NCBI GenBank assembly: GCA_024641135.1
Contig: JAHEDS010000018.1
Span: forward strand, 1 to 36,869
Source of the DNA: Flavobacteriales bacterium
GTDB taxonomy: Bacteria > Bacteroidota > Bacteroidia > Flavobacteriales > Flavobacteriaceae
Length of the DNA: 36,869 nucleotides
Direction: 5' to 3'
The notes under the pieces were generated by a model, which searched no databases, was not told where the DNA came from, and saw only the letters and a list, made by a program, of their open reading frames with translations. Both the position numbers and the translations under genes were made by a program. This document shows, in pieces, positions 25,699 through 34,502 of this stretch (within the stretch, counting starts at the first letter, position 1; each line of letters opens with the position of its first letter).

Positions 25699-26640
25699 AT
25701 GTCAAAACAAACACTTCATATAACGAATGGAAGTAATTTAACTACTTTTTTAAAGGAATTAGATTATGGAGGCGACATACTTACATGGGAAGAAATGTTA
25801 TGTGAAGGCCCAACAATTTCAAAGATAAATTCCATTGATTTTTTAAAAGTTCGGGCTTCTTTTTTTAGGACTTATTACGATATAGATTTAAATTCAAGAG
25901 AAATAATTTTAGAACTGGGCATTTTAGATCACCCAGAAAAATATTCTGAAATAGTGCTTTGGTTTGAATTTGATTTATTTTGCCATATTAATATGCTAGG
26001 TGTTATAAATTTATTACATCAAAAAAATGTAAAATTACCCTTATTTTTAGTTTGCAGTGGGAGAATTGAAGGCGAAAAAAACCTAAAAGGATTATCTGAA
26101 TTATCCCCAGAGCAACTTACTAAGCATTATTCTGAAAAAATAGAATTAACAACTGAAGATATTGCATTAGCAATAAATATTTGGGAAATATACTGTGGCA
26201 AAGATCATAATTTATTAAAGCCCTATATTGTTCAAAGTTCAAATTTTAAATATTTGAGCAATTGCTTAAAAGCTCATTTAAAACGTTTTCCTGATTCTAA
26301 AACAGGGCTAAATGTATTGGAACAAAATATTCTGGAAATTATTAAGAATAACGACATTAAATCACAAAACCAGCTTTTAGGATATGCCTTAAATTATCAG
26401 GGATATTACGGCTATGGTGATATTCAATTTAATAGAATTATTCATATGCTAAACCCCTTTATCACTTATACCGATAAATGTCTTACATTAAACCGTAAGG
26501 GCCATGAAGCCTTATTAGGTCAAAAGAATTTTGCTATTGAAATAAATGAAAATATAGCATTTGGTGGTATAAATAAACTTGATTTTCAATTTAACAAACA
26601 ACAAAACAAACTTATTAAAACAATACCTGATGCCAATTAA
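25699..26640 (+). CDS. DUF1835-family protein
   Basis: A 313-residue protein that starts LHITNGSNLTTFLKELDYGGDILTW, the hallmark of DUF1835, and contains the family segment ILDHPEKYSEIVLWFEFDLFCHINM. A C-terminal region (about 190-313) with YGDIQFNRIIHMLNPFITYT resembles a winged-helix-like extension. Family function is unknown, though it occurs widely in Bacteroidota and Firmicutes. Its end overlaps the next gene by 11 bases, which implies coupling. Confidence 0.85.
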   Translation: MSKQTLHITNGSNLTTFLKELDYGGDILTWEEMLCEGPTISKINSIDFLKVRASFFRTYYDIDLNSREIILELGILDHPEKYSEIVLWFEFDLFCHINMLGVINLLHQKNVKLPLFLVCSGRIEGEKNLKGLSELSPEQLTKHYSEKIELTTEDIALAINIWEIYCGKDHNLLKPYIVQSSNFKYLSNCLKAHLKRFPDSKTGLNVLEQNILEIIKNNDIKSQNQLLGYALNYQGYYGYGDIQFNRIIHMLNPFITYTDKCLTLNRKGHEALLGQKNFAIEINENIAFGGINKLDFQFNKQQNKLIKTIPDAN

Positions 26641-27493
26641 AGAATCTGAATTAATATTAAATGAAGACGGCAGTGTTTATCATTTAAATTTAAAACCAGA
26701 AAATATTGCCAACACCATTATTTTTGTTGGAGATCAAGATAGAGTAGCAAAAATTTCAAAGTATTTTGATACTATTGATTTCCAAACCCAAAAAAGAGAG
26801 TTTAAAACGCATACAGGCACTTTTAAAGGAAAACGAATTTCTGTCATTTCTACTGGAATTGGGCCAGATAACATTGATATTGTACTAAATGAGCTTGATG
26901 CTTTAGTAAATATTGATTTAAAAACAAGACGACCAAAAAAGAAATTAAAAAAATTAAATATTATTAGAGTAGGAACTTCTGGTTCACTTCAAAACGATAT
27001 TCCTGTAGATTCTTTTGTTATTAGTACTCATGGTTTAGACTTAAATGCCATGTTACATTCTTATCAAATAAATCAAGTAACAAACCCAGAAATTGAAGAT
27101 GCGTTTATTGCACATACCAATTGGAATTCTAATAAAGGAAGGCCATTAATTTTAGAAAATCATGCTGGATTGGAAGAAAAATTTGAAAGTGACCAAACTT
27201 TCAAAGGGATAACTGCAACTGCAGGTGGTTTTTATGGACCTCAAGGAAGGGTTTTAAGATTACCCTTAGAAGACCCTATATTAAATGATAAAATAGATTC
27301 TTTTAACCACAAAGACCTGCGAATTACTAATCTTGAGATGGAAACATCGGTAATATATGGGCTTTCAAAATTATTAGGTCATAATGCTTTGTCAATTAAT
27401 GCTATTGTAGCCAATAGAGCAAATGGAACCTTTAGTAATAATCCAGGACTTGTAGTTGAAAATCTTATAAAATATACGTTGGAAAGGATATAA
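26630..27493 (+). CDS. Nucleoside phosphorylase (PNP/UDP family)
   Basis: A 287-residue nucleoside phosphorylase, related to uridine phosphorylase. It holds IIFVGDQDRVAKISKYF near the start, ISTGIGPDNIDIVLNEL, IRVGTSGSLQNDIPVDS and the conserved EMETS segment followed by NAIVANRANGTF. These enzymes split nucleosides with phosphate in the cytoplasm. The start is the ATG at 26630 (MPIKESELIL), not an upstream non-ATG start that lies inside the DUF1835 gene. It overlaps that gene by 11 bases and is 5 bases before the next gene. Confidence 0.92.
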   Translation: MPIKESELILNEDGSVYHLNLKPENIANTIIFVGDQDRVAKISKYFDTIDFQTQKREFKTHTGTFKGKRISVISTGIGPDNIDIVLNELDALVNIDLKTRRPKKKLKKLNIIRVGTSGSLQNDIPVDSFVISTHGLDLNAMLHSYQINQVTNPEIEDAFIAHTNWNSNKGRPLILENHAGLEEKFESDQTFKGITATAGGFYGPQGRVLRLPLEDPILNDKIDSFNHKDLRITNLEMETSVIYGLSKLLGHNALSINAIVANRANGTFSNNPGLVVENLIKYTLERI

Positions 27494-27498
27494 AAAAA

Positions 27499-28353
27499 AT
27501 GACTGAAATTACTATTGGTGGTGTACCTGAACATTTTAATCTTGCCTGGTATTTAACCCTGAAAAATGGGGAGTACAAAAAACAAGGCATCAATTTACGT
27601 TGGAAAGATTATCCTGGTGGAACAGGAGAAATGTGTAAGGCTCTTAAAAACAAAGAAATAGATATTGCTGTTGTATTAACTGAAGGTATTGTCAAAGATA
27701 TTATTGAAGGAAGTAAAAATAAAATAGTTCAAACATTTGTTCAATCGCCATTAATTTGGGGAGTTCATGTCTCTCAAAATTCAAAGTATCAATCCATCAA
27801 TGATTTAAAAGGTACGAAAGCAGCTATAAGCAGGTATGGTTCGGGTTCGCATTTAATGGCTTATATAAATGCACAAAATAATAATTGGGATTTAAAGAAG
27901 GATCTTAATTTTGAAGTAATAAAAAACTTAGAGGGCGCTATTGATGGATTAACTAAGGAAACAGCAGATTACTTTTTATGGGAAAAATTTACAACCAAAC
28001 CCATTGTAGATGAAGGTATTTTTAGGTGTATTGGTCATTGCCCAACTCCATGGCCATGTTTTGTAATTGCAGCTAGAGAGGATTTCATAAAATCGCATAA
28101 GAAAGAACTACAAACTATCTTAAAAATCATTAATCTTACCACTTCAAAATTTAAAGAAATTACTGATATTGATAAAACCATTTCAAATCGTTACGGGCAG
28201 AAAATTGAGGATGTTCAAGAATGGTTATCACTTACAGAATGGTCTCAAAATATTATTGATGAACAAACTATATTAAATGTCCAAAAACAGCTTTTAGAAT
28301 TAAAAATTATTCCGAAAATCGTGCCTTATTACGATTTAATTCAAAAAATATAA
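27499..28353 (+). CDS. Cytoplasmic solute-binding-fold protein (NMT1/THI5-like)
   Basis: A 284-residue periplasmic-binding-protein-like fold without a signal peptide. It opens ITIGGVPEHFNLAWYLTLKNG and has GEMCKALKNKEIDIAVVLTEG and INDLKGTKAAISRYGSGSH, as in NMT1/THI5-like and SsuA-like binding proteins. It contains C177, C181 and C187 (RCIGHCPTPWPCF) in the second half. Such cytosolic variants can be enzymes (for example in menaquinone or pyrimidine biosynthesis) or sensors. No ABC permease is beside it. It ends the oxygenase operon. Substrate and reaction unknown. Confidence 0.8.
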   Translation: MTEITIGGVPEHFNLAWYLTLKNGEYKKQGINLRWKDYPGGTGEMCKALKNKEIDIAVVLTEGIVKDIIEGSKNKIVQTFVQSPLIWGVHVSQNSKYQSINDLKGTKAAISRYGSGSHLMAYINAQNNNWDLKKDLNFEVIKNLEGAIDGLTKETADYFLWEKFTTKPIVDEGIFRCIGHCPTPWPCFVIAAREDFIKSHKKELQTILKIINLTTSKFKEITDIDKTISNRYGQKIEDVQEWLSLTEWSQNIIDEQTILNVQKQLLELKIIPKIVPYYDLIQKI

Positions 28354-28358
28354 TTCAA

Positions 28359-29867
28359 TCAAAAAAGCTCTTCACTATCGATATCTAAAGATTCAATAAA
28401 ATTTATTGATTTAACAATATCATCATGTAAAACTCTATCATCTGTTACAAATGAAATGTCCTCTCTATACATTTCTAATAATGATTCAATAAATTCTGAA
28501 GATTTTAATGGTGCTCTAAAAAATAAAGCTTGTGATGCATTAAATAATTCAATAGCCAAAATGCGTTCCACATTATTTATCAACATAAACGCCTGAGTCG
28601 CAGCATTAGCACCCATACTAACATGATCTTCTTGCCCGTTTGAGGACACAATAGAATCAACACTTGCAGGAGTTGCCATTTGTTTGTTTGCACTTACTAT
28701 ACTGGCAGCCGTATATTGAGGAATCATAAACCCAGAGTTTAACCCAGGATTATTCACCAAAAACACAGGTAAACCACGTAAACCAGAGACTAATTGAAAG
28801 GTTCGTCGTTCCGATATGTTTCCTAATTCTGCCATAGCTATTTTTAAATAATCAAAAGCTAAGGCTAAAGGCTGACCATGAAAATTTCCTCCCGAAATAA
28901 TTTCATCTTCCTCAATAAAAATATTCGGATTATCAGTAACCGAATTTATTTCAGTCATAAATGTCTTAGTAACAAAACCTAAAGTATCTTTTGTGGCTCC
29001 ATGAACTTGAGGAATACATCTGAAAGAATACGGGTCCTGAACGTGTTTTTTTTGCTGACTTATTAATTCACTTCCATCTAAAAATTCTCTAATCCGTTTA
29101 GCTGTATTTAATTGACCATTGTGTGGTCTTACTAAATGAACAAGTTCATTAAAAGGCTCAATTCTACCGTCAAAAGCATCTAATGACATACTTCCAATTA
29201 AATCTGCTAAATAAGCGAGTTTATGTGATTTTAAAATTAAAAATATCCCATAAGCACTCATAAACTGTGTGCCATTTAATAGAGCTAAACCTTCTTTTGA
29301 ATGCAAGGAAATGGGTTCCCAATTAAACTTGGTTTGAACCTCCGAAATAGGTAATTCCTTTCCTTTAAAAACCACATTCCCTTTTCCAATTAAAGGTAAA
29401 GACAAATGTGCTAATGGCGCCAAATCACCAGAAGCCCCTAATGACCCCTGCACATAAACAATTGGCAATATATCATTATTGTAAAAATCAATAAGTCTTT
29501 GAATAGTGGCTAATTGAATACCACTGTGCCCATAACTTAAAGACTGTATTTTAAAAAGCAGCATTAGTTTAACAATCTCATTCGGTACGCGATCACCCGT
29601 ACCGCAAGCATGCGACATAACAAGATTTTCTTGAAGTATTGTTAAATTTTCGTTGGATATTTTTACATTATATAAAGCACCAAATCCGGTATTAATACCA
29701 TAAATAGGTTTTCCTTCTTCTTTAAGTTTATTATCTAAATACGCCCTACAATTATTAATTTTTATAATAGAATCTTCAGATAGCTCTAGTTTTTTTTGTT
29801 CAGAAATAATGCTTTTAATAGTTTTTAAATCTAAAACTTTTGAAGATATAATATGATGAGAATTCAT
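28359..29867 (-). CDS. hutH: Histidine ammonia-lyase
   Basis: A 502-residue MIO-type lyase that converts L-histidine to urocanate and ammonia. The cofactor-forming triad A145-S146-G147 sits in GSLGASGDLAPLAH. Y56 lies in YGINTGFG. The substrate-choice position reads S85-H86 (MSHACGT), as in histidine rather than tyrosine lyases, and QEDHVSMGANAA holds the conserved Glu near residue 415. Length is normal. The other hut genes are not in the window. It converges on the solute-binding-protein gene with only 5 bases between stops. Confidence 0.96.
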   Translation of the reverse strand: MNSHHIISSKVLDLKTIKSIISEQKKLELSEDSIIKINNCRAYLDNKLKEEGKPIYGINTGFGALYNVKISNENLTILQENLVMSHACGTGDRVPNEIVKLMLLFKIQSLSYGHSGIQLATIQRLIDFYNNDILPIVYVQGSLGASGDLAPLAHLSLPLIGKGNVVFKGKELPISEVQTKFNWEPISLHSKEGLALLNGTQFMSAYGIFLILKSHKLAYLADLIGSMSLDAFDGRIEPFNELVHLVRPHNGQLNTAKRIREFLDGSELISQQKKHVQDPYSFRCIPQVHGATKDTLGFVTKTFMTEINSVTDNPNIFIEEDEIISGGNFHGQPLALAFDYLKIAMAELGNISERRTFQLVSGLRGLPVFLVNNPGLNSGFMIPQYTAASIVSANKQMATPASVDSIVSSNGQEDHVSMGANAATQAFMLINNVERILAIELFNASQALFFRAPLKSSEFIESLLEMYREDISFVTDDRVLHDDIVKSINFIESLDIDSEELF

Positions 29868-29964
29868 GTTTGAAATAATTTATGTCAAAAGTCTGCATTC
29901 CGCATAAATTATACAACAAATGTTAATAATTAATAAATTTATACCTTAAAAAATATTAAATATT

Positions 29965-29972
29965 TAAATTTG
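29965..29972 (+). promoter_or_regulatory. Putative -7 promoter element for the TlpA-like gene
   Basis: TAAATTTG matches TAnnTTTG and lies 18 bases upstream of the ATG at 29991. It overlaps an in-frame TTG at 29970, so that TTG cannot be the start if this promoter is used. Confidence 0.5.
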
Positions 29973-29990
29973 TACCATAATTATATTAAT

Positions 29991-31040
29991 ATGAAAAAAA
30001 CTATCTTATTATTAGCTGCTTTAGGAATTTTAGCTTGTAAAAATGAACCTAATAACTTTGTAACATTTTCAGGTAAAATAATCGACAAAAACAGTGACGA
30101 AATCGTTATTAGTAATGATTCCTACTCTAAAACTATTAAAGTTAATGAGGATGGAACTTTTAGTGATACTTTAAATGTGGCTGAAGGGAAATATAATTTT
30201 TACGATGGAGGAGAAAGTACGACCTTATTTTTAAAAAATGGGTACGAATTAATAATGGATTTAGATACTAAAATGTTTGATGAAACTATTACATATTCTG
30301 GTATTGGATCAGAAACAAACAATTATCTAGCAAAAAAGTCTCTTATGCAAGAGACCCTTTATCCCCCAAGTTTATTCGATTTTGAAGAAGAAGATTTTAA
30401 TACCACAATTTCTGATATTAATATTAAATTAAATGCTTTTTTAGAGTCATACAAAACAATTGATACTGCATTATATTCGGCTGAAAAAATGGCGAATGAC
30501 GGATTTAAGGAAGAAATGTTAGGCTTCTACGCCAAACAAAAAGAATATGCTGAAAAAAGAGCGGCTCAATTTTCTGATTTAACTGATAAACCTTCACCAG
30601 ATTTTGTAGATTATGAAAATTACAAAGGAGGAACCACCTCATTATCTGACTTTAAAGGTAAATATGTTTACGTTGATGTTTGGGCAACTTGGTGTGGACC
30701 ATGTAAGGCAGAAATTCCGTCACTCAAGGAAATTGAAAAATCTTATCACGGAAAAAACATTGAATTTGTAAGTATTTCTGTAGATAATGGTAGAGGTTAT
30801 AAAGATAAAAGTTTTGAAGCCTCCAAAGAAGGTTGGAAGGCAATGATTGCTGAAAAAGAAATGGGTGGAACTCAGTTATTTGCTGATAAAGCTTGGGAAT
30901 CAGATTTCACAAAAGGTTATAAAGTTAATAGTATTCCAAGATTTATATTAATTGGTCCTGATGGAACTGTTGTTAATCCAGATGCTCCTAGACCTTCTAG
31001 TCCAAAACTGATAAAACTTTTCAATAGTTTAGAAATATAA
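29991..31040 (+). CDS. TlpA/ResA-like thioredoxin lipoprotein
   Basis: A 349-residue lipoprotein with signal MKKTILLLAALGILAC and lipid cysteine at residue 16. Residues 20-200 form a DUF4369-like beta-rich domain followed by a helical linker. Residues 205-349 are a thioredoxin fold with the CPC-type active site VWATWCGPCKAEIPSLKEIE (C235 and C238). It is a likely periplasmic or outer-membrane disulphide reductase or a redox sensor. I use ATG 29991 because the upstream TTG at 29970 lies in the promoter box and would break the signal peptide. It is a single-gene unit with a terminator after it. Confidence 0.92.
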   Translation: MKKTILLLAALGILACKNEPNNFVTFSGKIIDKNSDEIVISNDSYSKTIKVNEDGTFSDTLNVAEGKYNFYDGGESTTLFLKNGYELIMDLDTKMFDETITYSGIGSETNNYLAKKSLMQETLYPPSLFDFEEEDFNTTISDINIKLNAFLESYKTIDTALYSAEKMANDGFKEEMLGFYAKQKEYAEKRAAQFSDLTDKPSPDFVDYENYKGGTTSLSDFKGKYVYVDVWATWCGPCKAEIPSLKEIEKSYHGKNIEFVSISVDNGRGYKDKSFEASKEGWKAMIAEKEMGGTQLFADKAWESDFTKGYKVNSIPRFILIGPDGTVVNPDAPRPSSPKLIKLFNSLEI

Positions 31041-31057
31041 CTATTAAATTGTGTATA

Positions 31058-31086
31058 AAAAAAAGCTGCTATTTGCGGCTTTTTTT
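31058..31086. terminator. Bidirectional terminator between TlpA-like and hydrate-repair genes
   Basis: Stem AGCTGC against GCGGCT (one T-G wobble, 31064-31069 with 31075-31080) around TATTT, extended by A- and T-tracts. It touches the stop codon of the minus-strand gene. Confidence 0.85.
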
Positions 31087-32632
31087 ATGCCTCTTCTTTT
31101 GGTTTTTCCTGAATTTGCTCTGGTTGTTTAAATAGGTCCATGTAGGCTGCTCCCAAATATTCAATAATATGGCTAGCAATTAAGCTTTGGTATCCATAAT
31201 CTTCAACAGCAATATCTGCAGATTTACCATGAAGATAAACCCCAAATACAGCGGCCGACAAAGGATTATAACCTTGTGAAATAAGTCCTGTTATAATTCC
31301 GGTTAATACATCACCCGTACCCGCAGTAGATAACCCAGGATTACCCGTAGCATTTATGTAGAATTTATCCTCAAAAACCGTAATAGTGTTCGCTCCTTTT
31401 AATACTAAAATCGCGTTATACTTATTTGAAAATTCTTTTGCCTTTTCTAATTTATTAAAGTCATTAACCCAAGAACCAATTAATCGCTCTAACTCCTTAG
31501 GATGAGGCGTTAAAACTGTGTTTTTTGGTAATAATTCTAATAATTTAGTGTTACTTGAAAGTATATTAATTCCATCAGCATCAATAACCAATGGTGATTT
31601 ATTAACTTTTAAGAATGTTTCAAATGCTTTAACTGTATTTTCATTTGTGCCTACTCCTACTCCAAATGCTACAACAGTTGGTTTTAAATCAAATTCAATA
31701 TTTGAAATTAAATACTCATTCACATCTGTAATAACCATTGCTTCAGGAAATGAAGATTGTATAATTTGATACCCGCATTTTGGAACAAAAACAGATACCA
31801 AACCTGCACCTGAACTTAATGCACCTCTACTCGCCAAAGTTACGGCTCCAATTTTACCATAACTACCTCCTATTATTAAACTATGACCAAATTGACCTTT
31901 ATGTGAGTATTTTTCTCTTGGAATATAAATTGGAATAGCTTCATACTTTCCTATTAAATTAAATGCTGTGTTTGTAGATGACAAAAACTCAGCATCCAAA
32001 CCAATATCTAAAACTTCCCAATTAATAGTGTACTTTGCTGTTTGAGGTAAAAAGAAAACCAACTTAGGTGAGGCAAAACTCAATGTATAAGATGCCAAAA
32101 CAACACTGTTATCATCTTCTGGCATGGCATCCGTTTGCAATCCGGAAGGTATATCAATTGACAAGGTAAAGGCTTTTGATTTTCTAAGATGAATAAATAA
32201 ATTCTTTACCCAGTCTGCAACAGGTCTGTTCAGTCCTATTCCAAAGATGGCATCTACTATAATATGGTCTTGATTAATCTCTGGAAAGTCATCCTGATTA
32301 TGTACAAATTCAGGCCATGTTTTTGTTATATTTTTTACCCTATCATAATTAATTAAAAAATCTTTGCTTCGTTTTTCACTGTAATTAACGATATACGTTT
32401 TCACATTATATCCACCTAAAATCAAATGTCTTGCTAAAACCATTCCGTCTCCACCATTATTGCCAATGCCGCAGAAAATATGGATAGGTACCTGAGCACC
32501 TTGCATCCTCAGATTTATCCAGTTGAAAATTTGATTACCAGCTCTTTCCATTAAATCTGTAGAGCTTATTTTTTGTCTTTCTATAGTTATTTTGTCGCCT
32601 TCGTAAATTTGTTCTTTAGAAAATAGTTTCAT
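31085..32632 (-). CDS. nnr: Bifunctional NAD(P)H-hydrate epimerase / ADP-dependent dehydratase
   Basis: A 515-residue two-domain repair enzyme. Residues 1-215 are the YjeF-N epimerase domain with GIGNNGGDGMVLARHL and VDAIFGIGLNRP. Residues 225-500 are the ribokinase-like dehydratase with KGQFGHSLIIGGSYGKIGAVTLAS, LTPHPKELERL, LVLKGANTIT and NPGLSTAGTGDVLTGIITGL, whose catalytic Asp is D441. Together they convert damaged R- and S-NADHX and NADPHX back to NAD(P)H in the cytoplasm. The fusion is normal in bacteria. Confidence 0.96.
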   Translation of the reverse strand: MKLFSKEQIYEGDKITIERQKISSTDLMERAGNQIFNWINLRMQGAQVPIHIFCGIGNNGGDGMVLARHLILGGYNVKTYIVNYSEKRSKDFLINYDRVKNITKTWPEFVHNQDDFPEINQDHIIVDAIFGIGLNRPVADWVKNLFIHLRKSKAFTLSIDIPSGLQTDAMPEDDNSVVLASYTLSFASPKLVFFLPQTAKYTINWEVLDIGLDAEFLSSTNTAFNLIGKYEAIPIYIPREKYSHKGQFGHSLIIGGSYGKIGAVTLASRGALSSGAGLVSVFVPKCGYQIIQSSFPEAMVITDVNEYLISNIEFDLKPTVVAFGVGVGTNENTVKAFETFLKVNKSPLVIDADGINILSSNTKLLELLPKNTVLTPHPKELERLIGSWVNDFNKLEKAKEFSNKYNAILVLKGANTITVFEDKFYINATGNPGLSTAGTGDVLTGIITGLISQGYNPLSAAVFGVYLHGKSADIAVEDYGYQSLIASHIIEYLGAAYMDLFKQPEQIQEKPKEEA

Positions 32633-32712
32633 GGGATATCACTGTATTTGAATTTAATAAAGATAATACATGTTTTTAAGGGAAGGAATAAAGTCACACA
32701 TTAGTTAAAAGA

Positions 32713-32741
32713 AATCCTTAAATAAATTACATCTAAGGATT
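32713..32741 (-). terminator. Candidate terminator of the T9SS cargo gene
   Basis: An 8-bp stem AATCCTTA/TAAGGATT (32713-32720 with 32734-32741) with a 13-base loop. On the minus strand it is followed by TCTTTT. The weak T-run and AT-rich stem lower confidence. Confidence 0.45.
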
Positions 32742-32780
32742 ATTGACCTTAATTTTAATGTTATTGCATAGATATAATAA

Positions 32781-34064
32781 CTATTCTTTGATAAACTTAA
32801 TCATTTCAAATTTTTCTAATTTTAAAAGATACATTCCATTAGTCAGGGATTTTACTTCTATTTTATTATTGTTTGAAACAAATCCTTTCAACACTTGTTT
32901 GCCTTGCATGTTATAAATTACATAATTTTCAGATTCAGTTAATCCGGAAAGACTAATATAATTTGTTGATGGGTTTGGATACGTTTTAATTTTTGCCTTA
33001 AAATCTATTTCAATATCAGTTAAATCATTTGTATCTATAGAAGTTAAACTTCCATATGAAATCCCTTTTGAATTTTTGGCATAAGTTCTTATATAATAAA
33101 TAGTGTTAGGCATTAAATTCTCTAATTGATAACTAAATGAACCTTCTCCATTACCAATTGTAATTTTTGAATCAGAAATAGTTGGAAGACTTTCAGAAGT
33201 GCTATAAACCACTCCCTTTTCTATTACTTCATCGCTTCTATCATCTGTAACATCACCACTAACATCTATAGTTTTTGTGCTATTATTTAATATAGAACTA
33301 CCAATAACGACAGGTGCTCCCGCTTCTATAGTAGTAGATCCACCTTTTAAGTTTATTATGTAATTATCAAAATTTGTTATTCTATGACCGCCAAAAGCAA
33401 AGTATGCATATATTATTTTAGAATTAGCCATGGCTTTATTTTGAACTTTCCAAGTTTTGGTTTCAATAGGATTTAAAGGATTTACAAGTGTACCGTCTGA
33501 ATTTGCTGGATAAATGTCCACAGTCATGTTAAAATAACTATTTGCTAATAAATCAATAGATAAAACAGCTAAATACCATTTGTCTTGAGAGGCACTATTT
33601 AAAACATCCTCATGTGTCCAACTACCAGGTTCTGAACTTAATCCGCTATTAAAAATATAGCCGCCACCGTGTACTGAAATACCTAAACCTTCATTTGGTG
33701 CAGCATATAAATAATGTGTTGCATTAGGATTTGAAGTAAAACCAAAACCCCCATAACCACTGTTAAACTCACTCTTAAAATATGTTTTAAATTCGTAATG
33801 AGACCCTTTTCCAGTTATTGAATACCCTTGCTTAGAAGTAAAAACCTCATTTGTATCGCCTAAAACATTTACAGTGCCCGAACCGCCTATACCATCTTTA
33901 GAACTTTGTATTATAAGTTTTGAGTTTCCGCCTTGAGTAAATTCGCTAAATAACTGATCTTTAGTATTAAAATCAAACACTTTGGTAACTTGTGAATTAA
34001 CAACCAAATAGTTTGAAATTGTTAGGAATATAAAAACATATCTGAGGAAGGTTTTTGTTTTCAT
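32781..34064 (-). CDS. Secreted T9SS cargo protein with type A sorting domain
   Basis: A 427-residue secreted protein. Residues 1-25 are a signal peptide ending VVNSQ. Residues 26-245 form a beta-rich, lectin-like region (for example GGFGFTSNPNATHYLYAAP). A fibronectin type III-like region (about 275-345) ends ENLMPNTIYYIRTYAKNS. The C-terminal 70 residues are a type A T9SS sorting domain starting TYPNPSTNYISLSGL and ending YLLKLEKFEMIKFIKE, so it is exported across the outer membrane. No enzyme motif is visible; adhesion or glycan binding is possible. Confidence 0.88.
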   Translation of the reverse strand: MKTKTFLRYVFIFLTISNYLVVNSQVTKVFDFNTKDQLFSEFTQGGNSKLIIQSSKDGIGGSGTVNVLGDTNEVFTSKQGYSITGKGSHYEFKTYFKSEFNSGYGGFGFTSNPNATHYLYAAPNEGLGISVHGGGYIFNSGLSSEPGSWTHEDVLNSASQDKWYLAVLSIDLLANSYFNMTVDIYPANSDGTLVNPLNPIETKTWKVQNKAMANSKIIYAYFAFGGHRITNFDNYIINLKGGSTTIEAGAPVVIGSSILNNSTKTIDVSGDVTDDRSDEVIEKGVVYSTSESLPTISDSKITIGNGEGSFSYQLENLMPNTIYYIRTYAKNSKGISYGSLTSIDTNDLTDIEIDFKAKIKTYPNPSTNYISLSGLTESENYVIYNMQGKQVLKGFVSNNNKIEVKSLTNGMYLLKLEKFEMIKFIKE

Positions 34065-34090
34065 TTTGTAGGATTATTTAATTAACACTA

Positions 34091-34098
34091 CAAATATA
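34091..34098 (-). promoter_or_regulatory. Putative -7 promoter element for the T9SS cargo gene
   Basis: On the minus strand this reads TATATTTG, matching TAnnTTTG, 26 bases upstream of the start codon at 34064. Confidence 0.45.
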
Positions 34099-34129
34099 TA
34101 AATATTTTGATATAAATTACCTTTTAACG

Positions 34130-34168
34130 GTATTTATTTACACTTAATCGTATTTATTTATATTTAAT
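34130..34168. repeat. Two 19-base direct repeats
   Basis: GTATTTATTTACACTTAAT (34130-34148) and GTATTTATTTATATTTAAT (34150-34168) differ at two positions with a 20-base period, about two DNA turns. A third partial copy (GTATTTAC) follows. They lie 30-75 bases upstream of the T9SS gene -7 box, so they could be activator sites, or just AT-rich repeat. Confidence 0.5.
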
Positions 34169-34367
34169 ATATGTATTTACCTACATTATGTTGATATTTT
34201 TGATAAAATATTAATTGAACACTTAAATTTTAAATTCAATCCTTATTTATAGCATTATCATTTATATAATAAAAATAAGAATAAATACATTTTACAAAAT
34301 CAATTAAGCTTCCTTATAAGAATACCGCAAAAAATTAGATTAAGTTTTTTAATAAGTTTTATTGTAA

Positions 34368-34375
34368 TACTTTTG
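34368..34375 (+). promoter_or_regulatory. Putative -7 promoter element for thr leader and thrA
   Basis: TACTTTTG matches TAnnTTTG. A start site about 7 bases further on would leave only some 15 bases before the leader-peptide ATG at 34398, as expected for a leader peptide. No convincing -33 box is seen. Confidence 0.5.
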
Positions 34376-34397
34376 AAGTATATAATTATTTGATAAC

Positions 34398-34502
34398 ATG
34401 AATCAATTAAACCAAAATTTAAATCAGTTACACTCTTTTTTAGCATTAGTTAACATGATGTTTTTTGGTACAACTAGAATTATTACTACCCTTAGGGGTT
34501 AG
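34398..34502 (+). CDS. thrL: Threonine/isoleucine leader peptide of thrA
   Basis: A 34-residue ORF (TAG stop at 34500-34502) between a promoter box and ThrA. It starts MNQLNQNLNQ and ends GTTRIITTLRG. Residues 25-31 read T-T-R-I-I-T-T: four threonine and two isoleucine codons within seven, the end products whose supply controls the thr operon in E. coli. The last codons form the left arm of a terminator hairpin. This looks like an attenuator leader. It is not homologous in sequence to E. coli thrL, so the symbol is by function. Confidence 0.75.
   Translation: MNQLNQNLNQLHSFLALVNMMFFGTTRIITTLRG

Larger units (their letters stand above)
34065..34397. other. 333-base intergenic region between T9SS cargo gene and thrA leader
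   Basis: Very AT-rich divergent spacer. It holds a -7 box for the T9SS gene (34091-34098), a 20-base-period direct repeat (34130-34168) and the -7 box of the thr leader (34368-34375). I see no protein gene in it. Confidence 0.6.

Noticed and set aside
26579-26629. Upstream non-ATG start for the nucleoside phosphorylase
   Set aside because: It would add 17 atypical residues inside the DUF1835 gene. ATG 26630 gives a normal N-terminus.
29970-29990. TTG start for the TlpA-like gene
   Set aside because: It overlaps the -7 box and places residues before a complete lipoprotein signal that starts at ATG 29991.
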